Origin: an uncultured Bacilli bacterium
GTDB taxonomy: Bacteria; Bacillota_I; Bacilli_A; RF39; UBA660
Reading direction: 5' to 3'
Length of the DNA stretch: 48,148 nt
Assembly: GCA_947624955.1 (NCBI GenBank)
Contig: CANQMM010000005.1
Location: 1-48,148, forward strand
Shown here: in pieces, positions 29,828-38,305 of the stretch
Layout: every line of letters begins with the position of its first letter
Numbering within the stretch: position 1 is the stretch's first letter
Program-made: the position numbers and the translations under genes
Notes under the pieces: model-generated
The model's input: the letters and a program-made list of their open reading frames with translations, nothing else
The model's database searches: none
What the model was told of the DNA's origin: nothing

Positions 29828-30832
29828 ATGCGGAAACTAAAGTATTTATTTCAAAGAATAAAAGGGATGAATTATAAAAACTTTTTTGCAACAATTAACT
29901 ACATTCATCAAAAAACTCATAAAAATCGTTTCTTACTCTTTTGGGATATTATTTACTGCGGTTTAAAATACCAAGCCGGCTATATGGATTATAAACTATT
30001 TGAAATGTATAATATGAATAGAGCCGAAAGAAAAACGGTTATTACCAGAGGAATAAATAACGACATAATGCGCCGCTATAATAATCCCCAATTTACCCAT
30101 GTGTTTAATAATAAATTAGAATTTAATAAAAGGTTTAATAAATATTTAAAAAGGTCTTGGCTCGAACTAACCGGTGCTAATTTAATAGAATTTCAAGATT
30201 TTGTAAATAAGCATCCGGAATTCATCGCTAAACCCATCGATGGCACTTGTGGTCACGGTGTTGAAAAACTAAAAGTTAAAAAGAAAGAAATCCCGGAAAT
30301 TTATGAAAGACTTGTCAAAAACGGTCAAGTTCTTATTGAAGAGGTTGCTACTCAGTGCGATACCATTAATAAATTGCACCCCTACTCGATCAACACGCTT
30401 CGCTTAGTAACTTTAAAAAGTGAGGTAGTCGCGGCATTCATCCGCATTGGTAATCATAAAAATTGCGTTGATAATTTCAACAGTCAAGGTTTAGTTGCTC
30501 CCATCAATATTGAAACCGGAATTGTTGACTATCCAGCTATCGATAAACAAGACCACATCTATGAACGTCATCCTTTAACAAATGAACCTATCTTATGGCT
30601 TACAATTCCAAAATGGGAAAAAGTCAAAAAGTTTTGTATTCAAGCTTCCCAAGAAATTCCGGAAGTTGGTTATATCGGTTGGGATGTCTGTTTAAGTGAT
30701 GAAGGCCCATTGCTAATTGAAGGTAACGAATTCCCGGGACACGACTTATATCAGCTGCCGCCCCATCGCAATAATAATCAAGGTTTATTACCTATTTTTG
30801 AAAAAGTAATGAATAAAGGAGAAGATAAATAA
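29828..30832 (+). CDS. Sugar-transfer associated ATP-grasp protein
   Basis: The 334-aa protein matches the ATP-grasp family often found with sugar-transfer genes. It shows FIAKPIDGTCGHGVEKL (glycine-rich ATP loop, about 133-150), INTLRLVTL, and the metal/ATP motif DVCLSDEGPLLIEGNEFPG near residue 300. ATP-grasp enzymes join a carboxylate to a nucleophile through an acyl phosphate; the substrate here is unknown. The promoter position suggests a very short leader and the ATG at 29828. Its stop overlaps the rpiB start by one base. Confidence 0.82.
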   Translation: MRKLKYLFQRIKGMNYKNFFATINYIHQKTHKNRFLLFWDIIYCGLKYQAGYMDYKLFEMYNMNRAERKTVITRGINNDIMRRYNNPQFTHVFNNKLEFNKRFNKYLKRSWLELTGANLIEFQDFVNKHPEFIAKPIDGTCGHGVEKLKVKKKEIPEIYERLVKNGQVLIEEVATQCDTINKLHPYSINTLRLVTLKSEVVAAFIRIGNHKNCVDNFNSQGLVAPINIETGIVDYPAIDKQDHIYERHPLTNEPILWLTIPKWEKVKKFCIQASQEIPEVGYIGWDVCLSDEGPLLIEGNEFPGHDLYQLPPHRNNNQGLLPIFEKVMNKGEDK

Positions 30833-31281
30833 TGAAAATAGCTATTGCCACTGACCATTGTGGTGTCACAGAAAAAGAAGAAATAATCAATCATTTTAAA
30901 AATTACGAATTTCTTGATAAAAGTCCGCAAAATGACCCAACGGATGACTACCCGGATTTTGCCTTTGCTGTTGCTAATGCCGTAGCAAGTCACGAAGCCG
31001 ACTTTGGTCTTATCATCTGCCGGACCGGAATCGGTATGAGTATCGCCGCTAACAAAGTAAAAGGTATTCGTTGTGCGCATTGTACTAGTGTCCATCACGC
31101 CGAACTAACGAGAATCGATAATGATTCCAATGTTTTGGCTATCAGCTTTGAACAGCCATTGCCCGAGTTATACGCCATCATTGAAAAATTTATGACTACC
31201 GCCACCTCGATGGAAGAACGTCACGTTCGTCGAAGAAATAAAATCATACAATACGAAAATGGTGAATATAATGCATTATAA
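30832..31281 (+). CDS. rpiB: Ribose-5-phosphate isomerase B
   Basis: RpiB interconverts ribose 5-phosphate and ribulose 5-phosphate in the pentose phosphate pathway. The 149-aa protein has the start IAIATDHCG, the DDYPDFA block, the catalytic Cys in IICRTGIGMSIAANK (near residue 63) and HHAELTR. The motif normally reads CGTGIGM, and Arg replaces the first Gly here, so activity or a relaxed sugar substrate (as in LacA/B-type isomerases) should be kept in mind. It overlaps the ATP-grasp gene by one base. Confidence 0.9.
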   Translation: MKIAIATDHCGVTEKEEIINHFKNYEFLDKSPQNDPTDDYPDFAFAVANAVASHEADFGLIICRTGIGMSIAANKVKGIRCAHCTSVHHAELTRIDNDSNVLAISFEQPLPELYAIIEKFMTTATSMEERHVRRRNKIIQYENGEYNAL

Positions 31282-31468
31282 GGCCTACCTCTATGTATTC
31301 TTCGTTTTATTGAGCGCCTTTGCGATTAGTGGTATAAATTTTGATAAAGTCATTCGTCGCAATCGGGTTTGGGAAGCTAGAATTCTTATCATTATATTGA
31401 GTTGTATTAGCGGCTATCTGCTAACTAACTTTATCACGGATTTTCTCTCCACTACGCAAATAATGTAA
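31271..31468 (+). CDS. ywzB: YwzB-like membrane protein (DUF1146)
   Basis: The protein of about 65 aa has two membrane segments joined by IRRNRVWEARILIIILS, the pattern of the DUF1146/YwzB family. In Bacillus, ywzB lies close upstream of spoIID, as here. The ATG at 31271 is preferred (GGTGAA upstream); an earlier in-frame ATG at 31259 overlaps that site. Function is unknown. Confidence 0.8.
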   Translation: MHYKAYLYVFFVLLSAFAISGINFDKVIRRNRVWEARILIIILSCISGYLLTNFITDFLSTTQIM

Positions 31469-31477
31469 AGGAGAACT

Positions 31478-32407
31478 ATGAAAAATATCATACTTATGAC
31501 CATCGTAGTAATTTTAATTCCGTTTGCAGTAATTAGTTTCGATCATCAAGAAACTAATTTTTTAAATGCTGAAATTTCCTCTTTGCCAATAATTGAACCG
31601 TCCAAAATTCAAGAAAAACAACCTGAAACCATTCAAGTATCTATCGATTACCAAAATCAAGTTAAGGTTCTCGATTTAGAAGATTATCTAGTCGGAGTTG
31701 TCGCTGCCGAAATGCCTGCATCCTTCCACGAAGAAGCGCTAAAAGCCCAAGCCGTTGCGGCTCGTACCTATGCTTATCATAGTATTATTCGTAATCGTAC
31801 TCTCAAAACTACGACAGCTGACCAAGCTTATATCGAAGAAGCCGCGATGCGTCAAAAGTGGGGACAAGATTATAACTTTTACTATGCCAAAATAAAGAAA
31901 GCCGTCGAAGATACGGCTCGCGAAATAATTACCTATAATGGCGAACCCATTAAAGCCTTCTACTTCTCTATGAGTAATGGTTACACAGAAGACTCTGCTA
32001 CGGTCTTTCAAGAGAATTATCCTTACTTGCAATCCGTAAGTTCCAAATGGGATGAAACCGTTCGTAATTTTTCTTATAATTACTCATTTACTAATCAAGA
32101 ACTATGCAATTATTTAGGTCTAAACTGTCAGCAAATAACTTTTACAAATCCTATCTATACCTCAACCGGCTATCTTCTAAGTATCCAAGCCAATGGAGAG
32201 ACTTTTACCGGGTCTGAAATTCGCCAAAAGCTCGGCTTGCGTTCGACCGCCATCTATATCGATGCCAATAACAATATCACTACTGAAGGATTCGGTCACG
32301 GCGTAGGAATGAGTCAGTATGGTGCGAATGGTATGGCTAGTGAAGGTGCTGACTACCAAGAAATCATCAAATACTATTACCAAAATGTTGAAATTCAAAA
32401 AATATAA
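31478..32407 (+). CDS. spoIID: Stage II sporulation protein D
   Basis: SpoIID is a mother-cell lytic transglycosylase that cuts peptidoglycan during engulfment together with SpoIIP and SpoIIM. After an N-terminal anchor (about 3-20) it shows YLVGVVAAEMPASFHEEALKAQ with the catalytic Glu in AAEMP (near residue 81), AVAARTYA, and the C-terminal FGHGVGMSQYGA. Length 309 aa is close to the B. subtilis protein. In Bacillus it is transcribed by sigma-E. spoIIQ and spoIIID follow. Confidence 0.95.
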   Translation: MKNIILMTIVVILIPFAVISFDHQETNFLNAEISSLPIIEPSKIQEKQPETIQVSIDYQNQVKVLDLEDYLVGVVAAEMPASFHEEALKAQAVAARTYAYHSIIRNRTLKTTTADQAYIEEAAMRQKWGQDYNFYYAKIKKAVEDTAREIITYNGEPIKAFYFSMSNGYTEDSATVFQENYPYLQSVSSKWDETVRNFSYNYSFTNQELCNYLGLNCQQITFTNPIYTSTGYLLSIQANGETFTGSEIRQKLGLRSTAIYIDANNNITTEGFGHGVGMSQYGANGMASEGADYQEIIKYYYQNVEIQKI

Positions 32408-32457
32408 TGCATAAATGCTTACTTATTGTCCACACTTATTAATAGGAAGGTGAGACA

Positions 32458-33096
32458 ATGACTAAAAGAAAGTTAAAACCATGGGTAATTCCCACAGCAT
32501 ATGTAATATTAGTTATCATAGCATTTACATTTCTCTATATGTTAGGTAATATTATTAACAATGGCTTAAATAGTGAACCATTAAGTAATGTCACTGACGT
32601 TTTGCTAGACAATGAAAGTTTACCAGCTAACAAAGAGGTAACAGATACTAAAGTAATTAAACCTTATACCGCTGAAAACGTTAAAGCTACTAAACTATTC
32701 TATGATAAAGACAAAGATGAAGCCACTCAACAAAAATCATTAATCTTCTATGAAAATATTTATATGCAAAATACCGGAGTTCTCTATGAGTCCGAGAAGC
32801 AATTCGACGTTTATGCTGTCCTCGATGGTACGGTTAAAAATGTTAAAAAAGATAATATCCTCGGAACAGTTATCGAAATTGAACATAGCGCTAACTTAAC
32901 TACTTTCTACCAAAGTGTTTCGAATGTTAAAGTAGAAGTTGGTGACCAAGTAAGTCAAGGAACTCTAATTGCTACTAGTGGCGAGAATAAAATTAATGAT
33001 ACTGCCGATAATTGCTTACATTTTCAAGTCTACCATCAAGGTGAATTACTAAATCCTGAAACTTTCTATAATATGAACGCAAAAGACTTAATATAG
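32458..33096 (+). CDS. spoIIQ: SpoIIQ-like LytM-fold sporulation protein
   Basis: SpoIIQ is a forespore membrane protein that binds SpoIIIAH across the septum and forms the feeding channel. The 212-aa protein has one membrane segment (about 13-33) and an M23/LytM domain with DVYAVLDGTVKNV and LGTVIEIEH. The zinc ligands are lost: QNTGVLY stands for HxGxD and CLHFQV for HLHFEV, so it should be inactive as an endopeptidase, as is B. subtilis SpoIIQ. Position between spoIID and spoIIID matches Bacillus. Confidence 0.9.
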   Translation: MTKRKLKPWVIPTAYVILVIIAFTFLYMLGNIINNGLNSEPLSNVTDVLLDNESLPANKEVTDTKVIKPYTAENVKATKLFYDKDKDEATQQKSLIFYENIYMQNTGVLYESEKQFDVYAVLDGTVKNVKKDNILGTVIEIEHSANLTTFYQSVSNVKVEVGDQVSQGTLIATSGENKINDTADNCLHFQVYHQGELLNPETFYNMNAKDLI

Positions 33097-33106
33097 GTCT
33101 TTTTTC
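33081..33106 (+). terminator. Terminator at the spoIIQ end
   Basis: AAAAGAC and GTCTTTT flank a 9-nt loop and run into more T residues. The spoIIQ stop codon lies in the loop. Confidence 0.7.
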
Positions 33107-33117
33107 TTGAATATCAA

Positions 33118-33146
33118 CCTTAATAAAACAATATATTTTATTAAGG
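33118..33146 (+). promoter_or_regulatory. Hairpin overlapping the spoIIID ribosome binding site
   Basis: CCTTAATAAAA (33118-33128) and TTTTATTAAGG (33136-33146) form a perfect 11-bp stem with a 7-nt loop. The 3' arm contains the first half of the AAGGGG site for spoIIID. There is no T-run, so it is not a plus-strand terminator. Confidence 0.65.
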
Positions 33147-33156
33147 GGACATATTA

Positions 33157-33417
33157 ATGAAAAAAGAAATTGAATTACGAGTAATTAAAGAAGCCGATTA
33201 TTTATTAATGACTAAAGAAACCGTAAGAGATATTGCTCAGATATTCAAAATAAGTAAAAGTACCGTCCATAAAGATTTACAAGAACGCTTAAAACATTTA
33301 AATTATGCTAAATATCAAGAAGTTGAAAAAATTTTTCAAGAACATATTCAAATCCGTCATTTGCACGGTGGTGAAAAAACTAAATTAAAATATCAAAAAC
33401 AAAAGGAGCAAAAATGA
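33157..33417 (+). CDS. spoIIID: Sporulation transcription regulator SpoIIID
   Basis: SpoIIID is a small DNA-binding protein that reshapes sigma-E gene expression in the mother cell and helps switch on sigK. The 86-aa product matches the family over its length, with the helix-turn-helix VRDIAQIFKISKSTVHKDL (about 24-42) and a basic C-terminal tail. An overlapping hairpin may tune its translation. It overlaps the next gene by 4 nt. Confidence 0.95.
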   Translation: MKKEIELRVIKEADYLLMTKETVRDIAQIFKISKSTVHKDLQERLKHLNYAKYQEVEKIFQEHIQIRHLHGGEKTKLKYQKQKEQK

Positions 33418-33947
33418 AATCACTAATCATTCACATTTTAGATAGCCAAATAATTGCAAAATACCATCAAAAAATAGACCTCTTAAATCCTAGTATTAAA
33501 AATGGTCATATCGCTGAAGAAAAAGAATTTTTAAAAAATATGAAACATTATATTCAAGAACATAAAATTAATCAAAAACTTTTTGGGGAAGCCCTTACCG
33601 TAATTGTTAGTGATACTTATACCCCTCAAGATATTCTCTACCTTAAAGATATTTTCCAAGAGTTAGAATTTAACCCGGTCAACGTCATCTTAGAAAGCAC
33701 CCTTATCGTGGAAAATCATCCCACGATTATTATCGACGAACTCACTACGCGGATATTTTCCCAAGGTTTCTCCCAAATAAGTACTAGCTTATTTTTAAAA
33801 ATTCCGGAAGCGATAATTTCCTCCCTAAATTCTCCTGCTAGCAACATTGCTATTGCCGATATCTTTAACCAACTAGTTGATAAAGAGAAAAATTCCTTAA
33901 CATATTATTCCAATCCGGCCGAAGTTCTCTTAACCAAGATAGAATAA
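33414..33947 (+). CDS. Protein of unknown function after spoIIID
   Basis: I do not recognise this 177-aa protein. It is mostly alpha/beta with patches such as LTVIVSDTYTPQDILYLKDIF and PTIIIDELT, has no signal peptide or membrane segment, and no clear catalytic motif. Its ATG overlaps the spoIIID stop (ATGA), with the AAGGAG site inside spoIIID, so translation is probably coupled. In Bacillus the gene after spoIIID is the actin homologue mbl; I see no actin ATP-binding motifs here. Confidence 0.7.
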   Translation: MKSLIIHILDSQIIAKYHQKIDLLNPSIKNGHIAEEKEFLKNMKHYIQEHKINQKLFGEALTVIVSDTYTPQDILYLKDIFQELEFNPVNVILESTLIVENHPTIIIDELTTRIFSQGFSQISTSLFLKIPEAIISSLNSPASNIAIADIFNQLVDKEKNSLTYYSNPAEVLLTKIE

Positions 33948-33969
33948 ACTCTCTTTCTCTATATGGTAG

Positions 33970-34001
33970 AAAAATAGTGTAACGTCTTGCACTATTTTTT
34001 T
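33970..34001 (+). terminator. Terminator after the spoIIID transcript
   Basis: AAAATAGTG pairs with CACTATTTT around a 10-nt loop and ends in a T-run. Confidence 0.8.
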
Positions 34002-34042
34002 CACTTTTCTAAAATATGCAATAGTAGAAAGGAGTAAATAAA

Positions 34043-34744
34043 ATGGAATTAATAATTGTTAGTCAAGATGAAATAATGAATGAACGTTTTAAAAAGATTA
34101 TTAAAACCTTAAGTATTCAAGTAAATGCTCATATAGGTATTAAATACGTTACCCATATTAATCACTCATTAACTCATTTAATCTATAATCACGATGCTAA
34201 TAAAATCTTTATCATCACTAATAACTTAAAAAATCTCTCAAATGGGCTCGACATAATTAAACTCATAAGAACCCACGATATTGTGAGTCCCATCATCTAT
34301 CTAGTCGATGATAATACCAATCGAAAAGATTTCCCGGAAGAGTTGTTAATTTATAAAACTATTAAAAATAATCATAAAATAGCCATCAACTTAAATAAAG
34401 TCTTACTAAAGTTAATTAAACTCAAAACAACTGAACGTTTTGAATATCATACATTGCAGCAAGATCTCAGTATTAGTTATAATGCCATTACTTATATTAC
34501 TAGAGATAAAGAAGAAAGAAAATTAATCATCCATACGGATACCGATTATTACAAAGTCAATCTGACATTTAAACAAATTCAAAAATATCTCGATAATCGT
34601 TTTAAAATGTCTCATCGTTCTTGTTTAGTTAATACAAGAAGAGTTAATCATTACGATTGGCATAATAAATTATTTCATTTAGATAGTGGTCTAAAAATTA
34701 ACTTGCTATCTAAAAACTATCGAGAAAATCTTATTTTAGTATAA
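34043..34744 (+). CDS. LytTR regulator with degenerate receiver
   Basis: The 233-aa protein resembles AgrA-type response regulators. Residues 1-125 have a receiver-like fold and residues 140-233 form a LytTR DNA-binding domain (ITYITRDKEERKLIIHT, FKMSHRSCLVNTRRVNHYDW). The phospho-acceptor position, normally F-L-D-I-D-L in AgrA, reads IFIITNNL here with no Asp, so phosphorylation by a kinase looks impossible. No histidine kinase lies nearby. LytTR proteins bind promoters of virulence, bacteriocin or competence genes; the target is unknown. Confidence 0.8.
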   Translation: MELIIVSQDEIMNERFKKIIKTLSIQVNAHIGIKYVTHINHSLTHLIYNHDANKIFIITNNLKNLSNGLDIIKLIRTHDIVSPIIYLVDDNTNRKDFPEELLIYKTIKNNHKIAINLNKVLLKLIKLKTTERFEYHTLQQDLSISYNAITYITRDKEERKLIIHTDTDYYKVNLTFKQIQKYLDNRFKMSHRSCLVNTRRVNHYDWHNKLFHLDSGLKINLLSKNYRENLILV

Positions 34745-34770
34745 TTCGATACAAAAATTTGCCTTTTGAG

Positions 34771-34802
34771 ACAAATAATAAAAAAATTCCTCGATTATTT
34801 GT
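34771..34802 (+). promoter_or_regulatory. Hairpin upstream of the cold-shock gene
   Basis: ACAAATAAT (34771-34779) and ATTATTTGT (34794-34802) form a perfect 9-bp stem. A second small stem (GTCGA/TCGAC, 34829-34843) follows. The 164-nt gap ahead of the cold-shock gene could hold a structured leader, as known for cspA mRNAs; no strong promoter fixes the transcript start. Confidence 0.45.
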
Positions 34803-34908
34803 TAAAATGCTAAACGTGTCTAAAAAATGTCGAAAAAAATCGACCGCTATTTGTTGAAGTAGATGTATAGGCATGATAAATTTTTATTATAAAGAAGGAG
34901 GAATTAAA

Positions 34909-35121
34909 ATGAGAAGTAGAGTAAAGTGGTTTAATAATGAGAAAGGATACGGATTCATTGAATACAATGAATTAGAAGATATATTTGTTCATTATTCAGC
35001 AATTCAAAAAGAAGGTTATAAAACTCTTAAAGAAGGCGATATTGTTGATTTTAAAATGATTGAAACTCCTAAAGGTTTACAAGCCCTCGAAGTATCTACA
35101 ACTGAAATGACTACTATTTAG
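34909..35121 (+). CDS. Cold-shock domain protein
   Basis: The 70-aa CspA-family OB-fold protein has both RNA-binding motifs, KGYGFIEY (RNP1-like) and DIFVHYSA (RNP2). It binds single-stranded RNA or DNA and acts as an RNA chaperone. The start is the ATG at 34909, after AAGGAGG; an upstream in-frame ATG at 34873 adds 12 residues foreign to the family. Base use is like the core genes. Confidence 0.93.
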   Translation: MRSRVKWFNNEKGYGFIEYNELEDIFVHYSAIQKEGYKTLKEGDIVDFKMIETPKGLQALEVSTTEMTTI

Positions 35122-35131
35122 TAGTTTTTTT
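35110..35131 (+). terminator. Terminator at the cold-shock gene end
   Basis: ACTACT and AGTAGT pair around an ATTT loop that contains part of the stop codon, followed by a T-run. Confidence 0.75.
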
Positions 35132-35173
35132 ATTATATTTTTGTTATAATCAATATATAGGAGGGATTTAGTT

Positions 35174-35707
35174 ATGCAAATACAAATCCGTGGTGAAAAA
35201 GTTGAAATAACTAACGCCATGAAAAAGCAAGTTAATGAAAAATTAGCCAAACTAGATAAGTACTTTGAAAATCCAGAAGAGATTAAGTGTTACATCCTTG
35301 TACGTATTAGAGAATTACAACAAATTATTGAGGTAACCGTACCAACTAAGAAATTTACTTTACGAGCAGAAGAATCACATACTGATTTCTATGCTGCTGT
35401 TGACTTAGTTATCGATAAACTCGAAAGACAAATTAGAAAGAATAAGACTCGTTTAAACCGTAAATATAAAAACGTCGAACCAATTGAAATCAATCTTGAG
35501 TTAGATACGGAAGATGACGAAGATGATGATGTTAAAATAGTAAAGCGCAAAAATATGACGATGAAACCGATGGACGAAGAGGAAGCTCTACTCCAATGTG
35601 AACTATTAAATCACGATTTCTTCGTATTCAAAAATGTCGATGAAGAATGCGTATCTGTTATGTATAAAAGAAAAGATGGCAATTACGGGATAATTAATGT
35701 TAAATAA
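35174..35707 (+). CDS. hpf: Ribosome hibernation promoting factor, long form
   Basis: Long HPF pairs 70S ribosomes into inactive 100S dimers in stationary phase. The 177-aa protein has the N-terminal YfiA-like domain (MQIQIRGEKVEITNAMKKQVNEK; basic RQIRKNKTRLNRK near residue 95), an acidic linker (about 115-122) and the C-terminal dimer domain (VKRKNMTMKPMDEEEALLQ and DFFVFKNVD). It lies just before secA, as in B. subtilis (yvyD-secA). Confidence 0.95.
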   Translation: MQIQIRGEKVEITNAMKKQVNEKLAKLDKYFENPEEIKCYILVRIRELQQIIEVTVPTKKFTLRAEESHTDFYAAVDLVIDKLERQIRKNKTRLNRKYKNVEPIEINLELDTEDDEDDDVKIVKRKNMTMKPMDEEEALLQCELLNHDFFVFKNVDEECVSVMYKRKDGNYGIINVK

Positions 35708-35719
35708 TCAAGATTAAAG

Positions 35720-35772
35720 AAATGTATTTTAAACTGTGAGTTTAAAACTTAATGTTTAAATACATTCTTTTT
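35720..35772 (+). terminator. Terminator between hpf and secA
   Basis: AAATGTATTT and its partner AAATACATT flank an inner stem (AAAC/GTTT) and end in a T-run. Confidence 0.7.
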
Positions 35773-35806
35773 TATGGTAAAATATTGGAGAAAAGGAGAT
35801 AACAAC

Positions 35807-38305
35807 ATGGGATTTTTAAAAAAATTAATTGATTCAGAATATAAAGAATTAAAGAGGTTTGAAAAAATTGCTGACCAAATTGATGCCTTAAGTGATGAAA
35901 TGGCTAGTTTGTCAGATGAAGAATTAAAAAATAAAACGCAAGAATTTAAAGATATTTTAGCTAATAATGGTGGCGATTTAGAAGAAATCGTTGTTCCTGC
36001 TTTTGCTACTGTTCGCGAAGCCGCTTATAGAGTTATCGGGGAAAAACCCTACTATGTCCAATTACTAGGTGGTCTAGCTATTCACTATGGTAATATCGCG
36101 GAGATGAAAACAGGTGAAGGTAAAACTTTAACCGAAACGATGCCAACTTATTTAAATGCCCTAACCGGTAAAGGAGTCCATATCATTACGGTCAATGAGT
36201 TCTTAGCACAACGTGACTCCGAATGGATGGGAAACATCTTCCGCTTTTTAGGGTTGACTGTCGGCCTTAATTTAAGAGAGTTATCGAGCGAAGAAAAACG
36301 GGCTGCTTATGCTTGTGACGTTTTATATTCGACAAACAACGAAATAGGATTTGATTACTTAAGAGATAATATGGTAGTTAAAGCCACAGACCGTGTTCAA
36401 AGACCACTTAACTTTTGTATCGTCGACGAAGTCGATTCAATTCTCATCGATGAAGCTAGAACCCCATTAATTATATCCGGTGGTAAACTAGATTCTAAAA
36501 ATTTGTATATCGATGCCGACCGTTGTGTTAAAAAGTTAAAAGCTGAAGAAGACTATACGGTTGATGAAAAGACTAAAAATGTTTCATTAACTGAAGAAGG
36601 TAGTGCTAAAGTCGAAAAGTATTTCCATCTCGACAATTTATATGACCTAAACAACAGTGCTTTAGTTCACCATTTAAATCAAGCTCTAAAAGCTAATTAT
36701 GGTTTTAAACTAGATGTCGATTATGTTATCGAAGATGGTAGTATCATTATTGTCGACCAATTTACCGGCCGTTTAATGCACGGGCGTCAATTTAGTGAAG
36801 GCCTTCATCAAGCAATAGAAGCCAAAGAAGGCGTTACAATTAATGAAGAAACGCGAACTATGGCAACAATTACTTTCCAAAATCTCTTCCGGATGTATAA
36901 TAAATTATCCGGTATGACTGGTACAGCCAAAACTGAAGAAGAAGAATTTAGAAATATTTACAATATGTATGTTATTCAAATTCCAACCAATAAACCTGTA
37001 ATCAGAGAAGATTTACCGGATTTAGTATATGCTACGGAAAAAGGTAAATACCAAGCAATTATTAATGTTATAAAAGAAATTCACGCAAAAGGACAACCTA
37101 TCCTTGTAGGTACAATTTCTGTAGAAAACAACGAAAAATTAAGTGCCCTACTTAAAAAAGAACATCTTCCTCACGAAGTATTAAACGCTAAGAACCACGC
37201 TCGTGAAGCGGAAATCATCGCTAAAGCCGGCGAAAAGGGTGCCATCACTATCGCTACTAATATGGCTGGTCGTGGTACCGATATTAAACTTGGCGAAGGG
37301 GTAAAAGAACTTGGTGGACTTTGCGTATTAGGAACTGAAAGACACGAATCACGGCGTATTGATAACCAATTACGTGGTCGTGCAGGTCGTCAAGGAGATC
37401 CTGGTATGAGTCAATTCTTCGTTTCCTTTGATGATGATTTAATGCGTCGTTTTGGAACAGATAAAATTAAACAAATGCTTATTAGTGTGGGCTTTACTGA
37501 TGATCAATCAATTAGAAGTAAGACCTTTACTAAGAGTATTGAAACAGCGCAGAAAAAAGTTGAAGGTAATAACTTCGATATGCGTAAGAGTTTACTAGAT
37601 TATGATAATGTTATGAATGAACAAAGAGAAATTATATATTCTCGGCGTAATGAAATTTTAGACCAAGAAAGCATTAAAGAAAGAACTCTAGAAACTTTTA
37701 AAAATAATATAGCTACTTTATGCGATAATCATATTGAACCGGAAGGTTATTTAACTGAAAACGATAAAAGCGAAATCGTTGAATACATTAATACTAATTT
37801 AGTTAAAAAAGCTAATATTAAAGTTGACGACATTCTTCCAATGAAAAAGGAAGATGACGTAATAGATTATCTAGCGGAAAAAGTAATAGCTGACTATGAA
37901 GCTAAGATGAAAATCGTACCAGATGAAGTAAGAGACAGTTTTGAAAAAGCTATCGCTCTAAGAGTTATCGACTCTGCTTGGCTAGAACATATTAATAATA
38001 TGGAACATTTAAGAGAAGGAATCGGCTTACGTGGTTATGGACAAACTAACCCTCTTCAAGCTTATACAATGGAGGGTTATGAGATGTTTGATAGACTCCT
38101 AGCCGGTATCGATGAGAAAATCTCCGTTTATTTATTAAAAGCCGAGATATCTCAAAATACGGAAAGAAAACAAACTATCAAAGGCACAGCTAATGATGGC
38201 AAAGAAAAAGTAAAAAGTACTCCGAAGAAGTCTCAAAAAGTAGGCCGTAATGATCCTTGTCCTTGTGGAAGTGGTCGCAAGTATAAGAACTGTTGTGGTA
38301 AATAA
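35807..38305 (+). CDS. secA: Protein translocase ATPase SecA
   Basis: SecA is the motor that pushes preproteins through SecYEG. It has Walker A MKTGEGKT (near residue 100), the DEAD-like VDEVDSILIDEARTP, the second helicase domain with TNMAGRGTDIKLG, QLRGRAGRQGDPG, and the C-terminal zinc-binding SEC-C motif CPCGSGRKYKNCCGK. The start is the ATG at 35807 after AAAGGAG; 11 extra residues in the longer frame are not family-like. Length 832 aa. A diverged second copy of its last 14 codons lies at 39223-39267. Confidence 0.97.
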   Translation: MGFLKKLIDSEYKELKRFEKIADQIDALSDEMASLSDEELKNKTQEFKDILANNGGDLEEIVVPAFATVREAAYRVIGEKPYYVQLLGGLAIHYGNIAEMKTGEGKTLTETMPTYLNALTGKGVHIITVNEFLAQRDSEWMGNIFRFLGLTVGLNLRELSSEEKRAAYACDVLYSTNNEIGFDYLRDNMVVKATDRVQRPLNFCIVDEVDSILIDEARTPLIISGGKLDSKNLYIDADRCVKKLKAEEDYTVDEKTKNVSLTEEGSAKVEKYFHLDNLYDLNNSALVHHLNQALKANYGFKLDVDYVIEDGSIIIVDQFTGRLMHGRQFSEGLHQAIEAKEGVTINEETRTMATITFQNLFRMYNKLSGMTGTAKTEEEEFRNIYNMYVIQIPTNKPVIREDLPDLVYATEKGKYQAIINVIKEIHAKGQPILVGTISVENNEKLSALLKKEHLPHEVLNAKNHAREAEIIAKAGEKGAITIATNMAGRGTDIKLGEGVKELGGLCVLGTERHESRRIDNQLRGRAGRQGDPGMSQFFVSFDDDLMRRFGTDKIKQMLISVGFTDDQSIRSKTFTKSIETAQKKVEGNNFDMRKSLLDYDNVMNEQREIIYSRRNEILDQESIKERTLETFKNNIATLCDNHIEPEGYLTENDKSEIVEYINTNLVKKANIKVDDILPMKKEDDVIDYLAEKVIADYEAKMKIVPDEVRDSFEKAIALRVIDSAWLEHINNMEHLREGIGLRGYGQTNPLQAYTMEGYEMFDRLLAGIDEKISVYLLKAEISQNTERKQTIKGTANDGKEKVKSTPKKSQKVGRNDPCPCGSGRKYKNCCGK

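Noticed and set aside
30731-30744. Extra NBS-like CCCGGG inside the ATP-grasp gene
   Set aside because: Only the TTCCCGGGA core matches and the flanks differ; it encodes conserved residues (EFPG).
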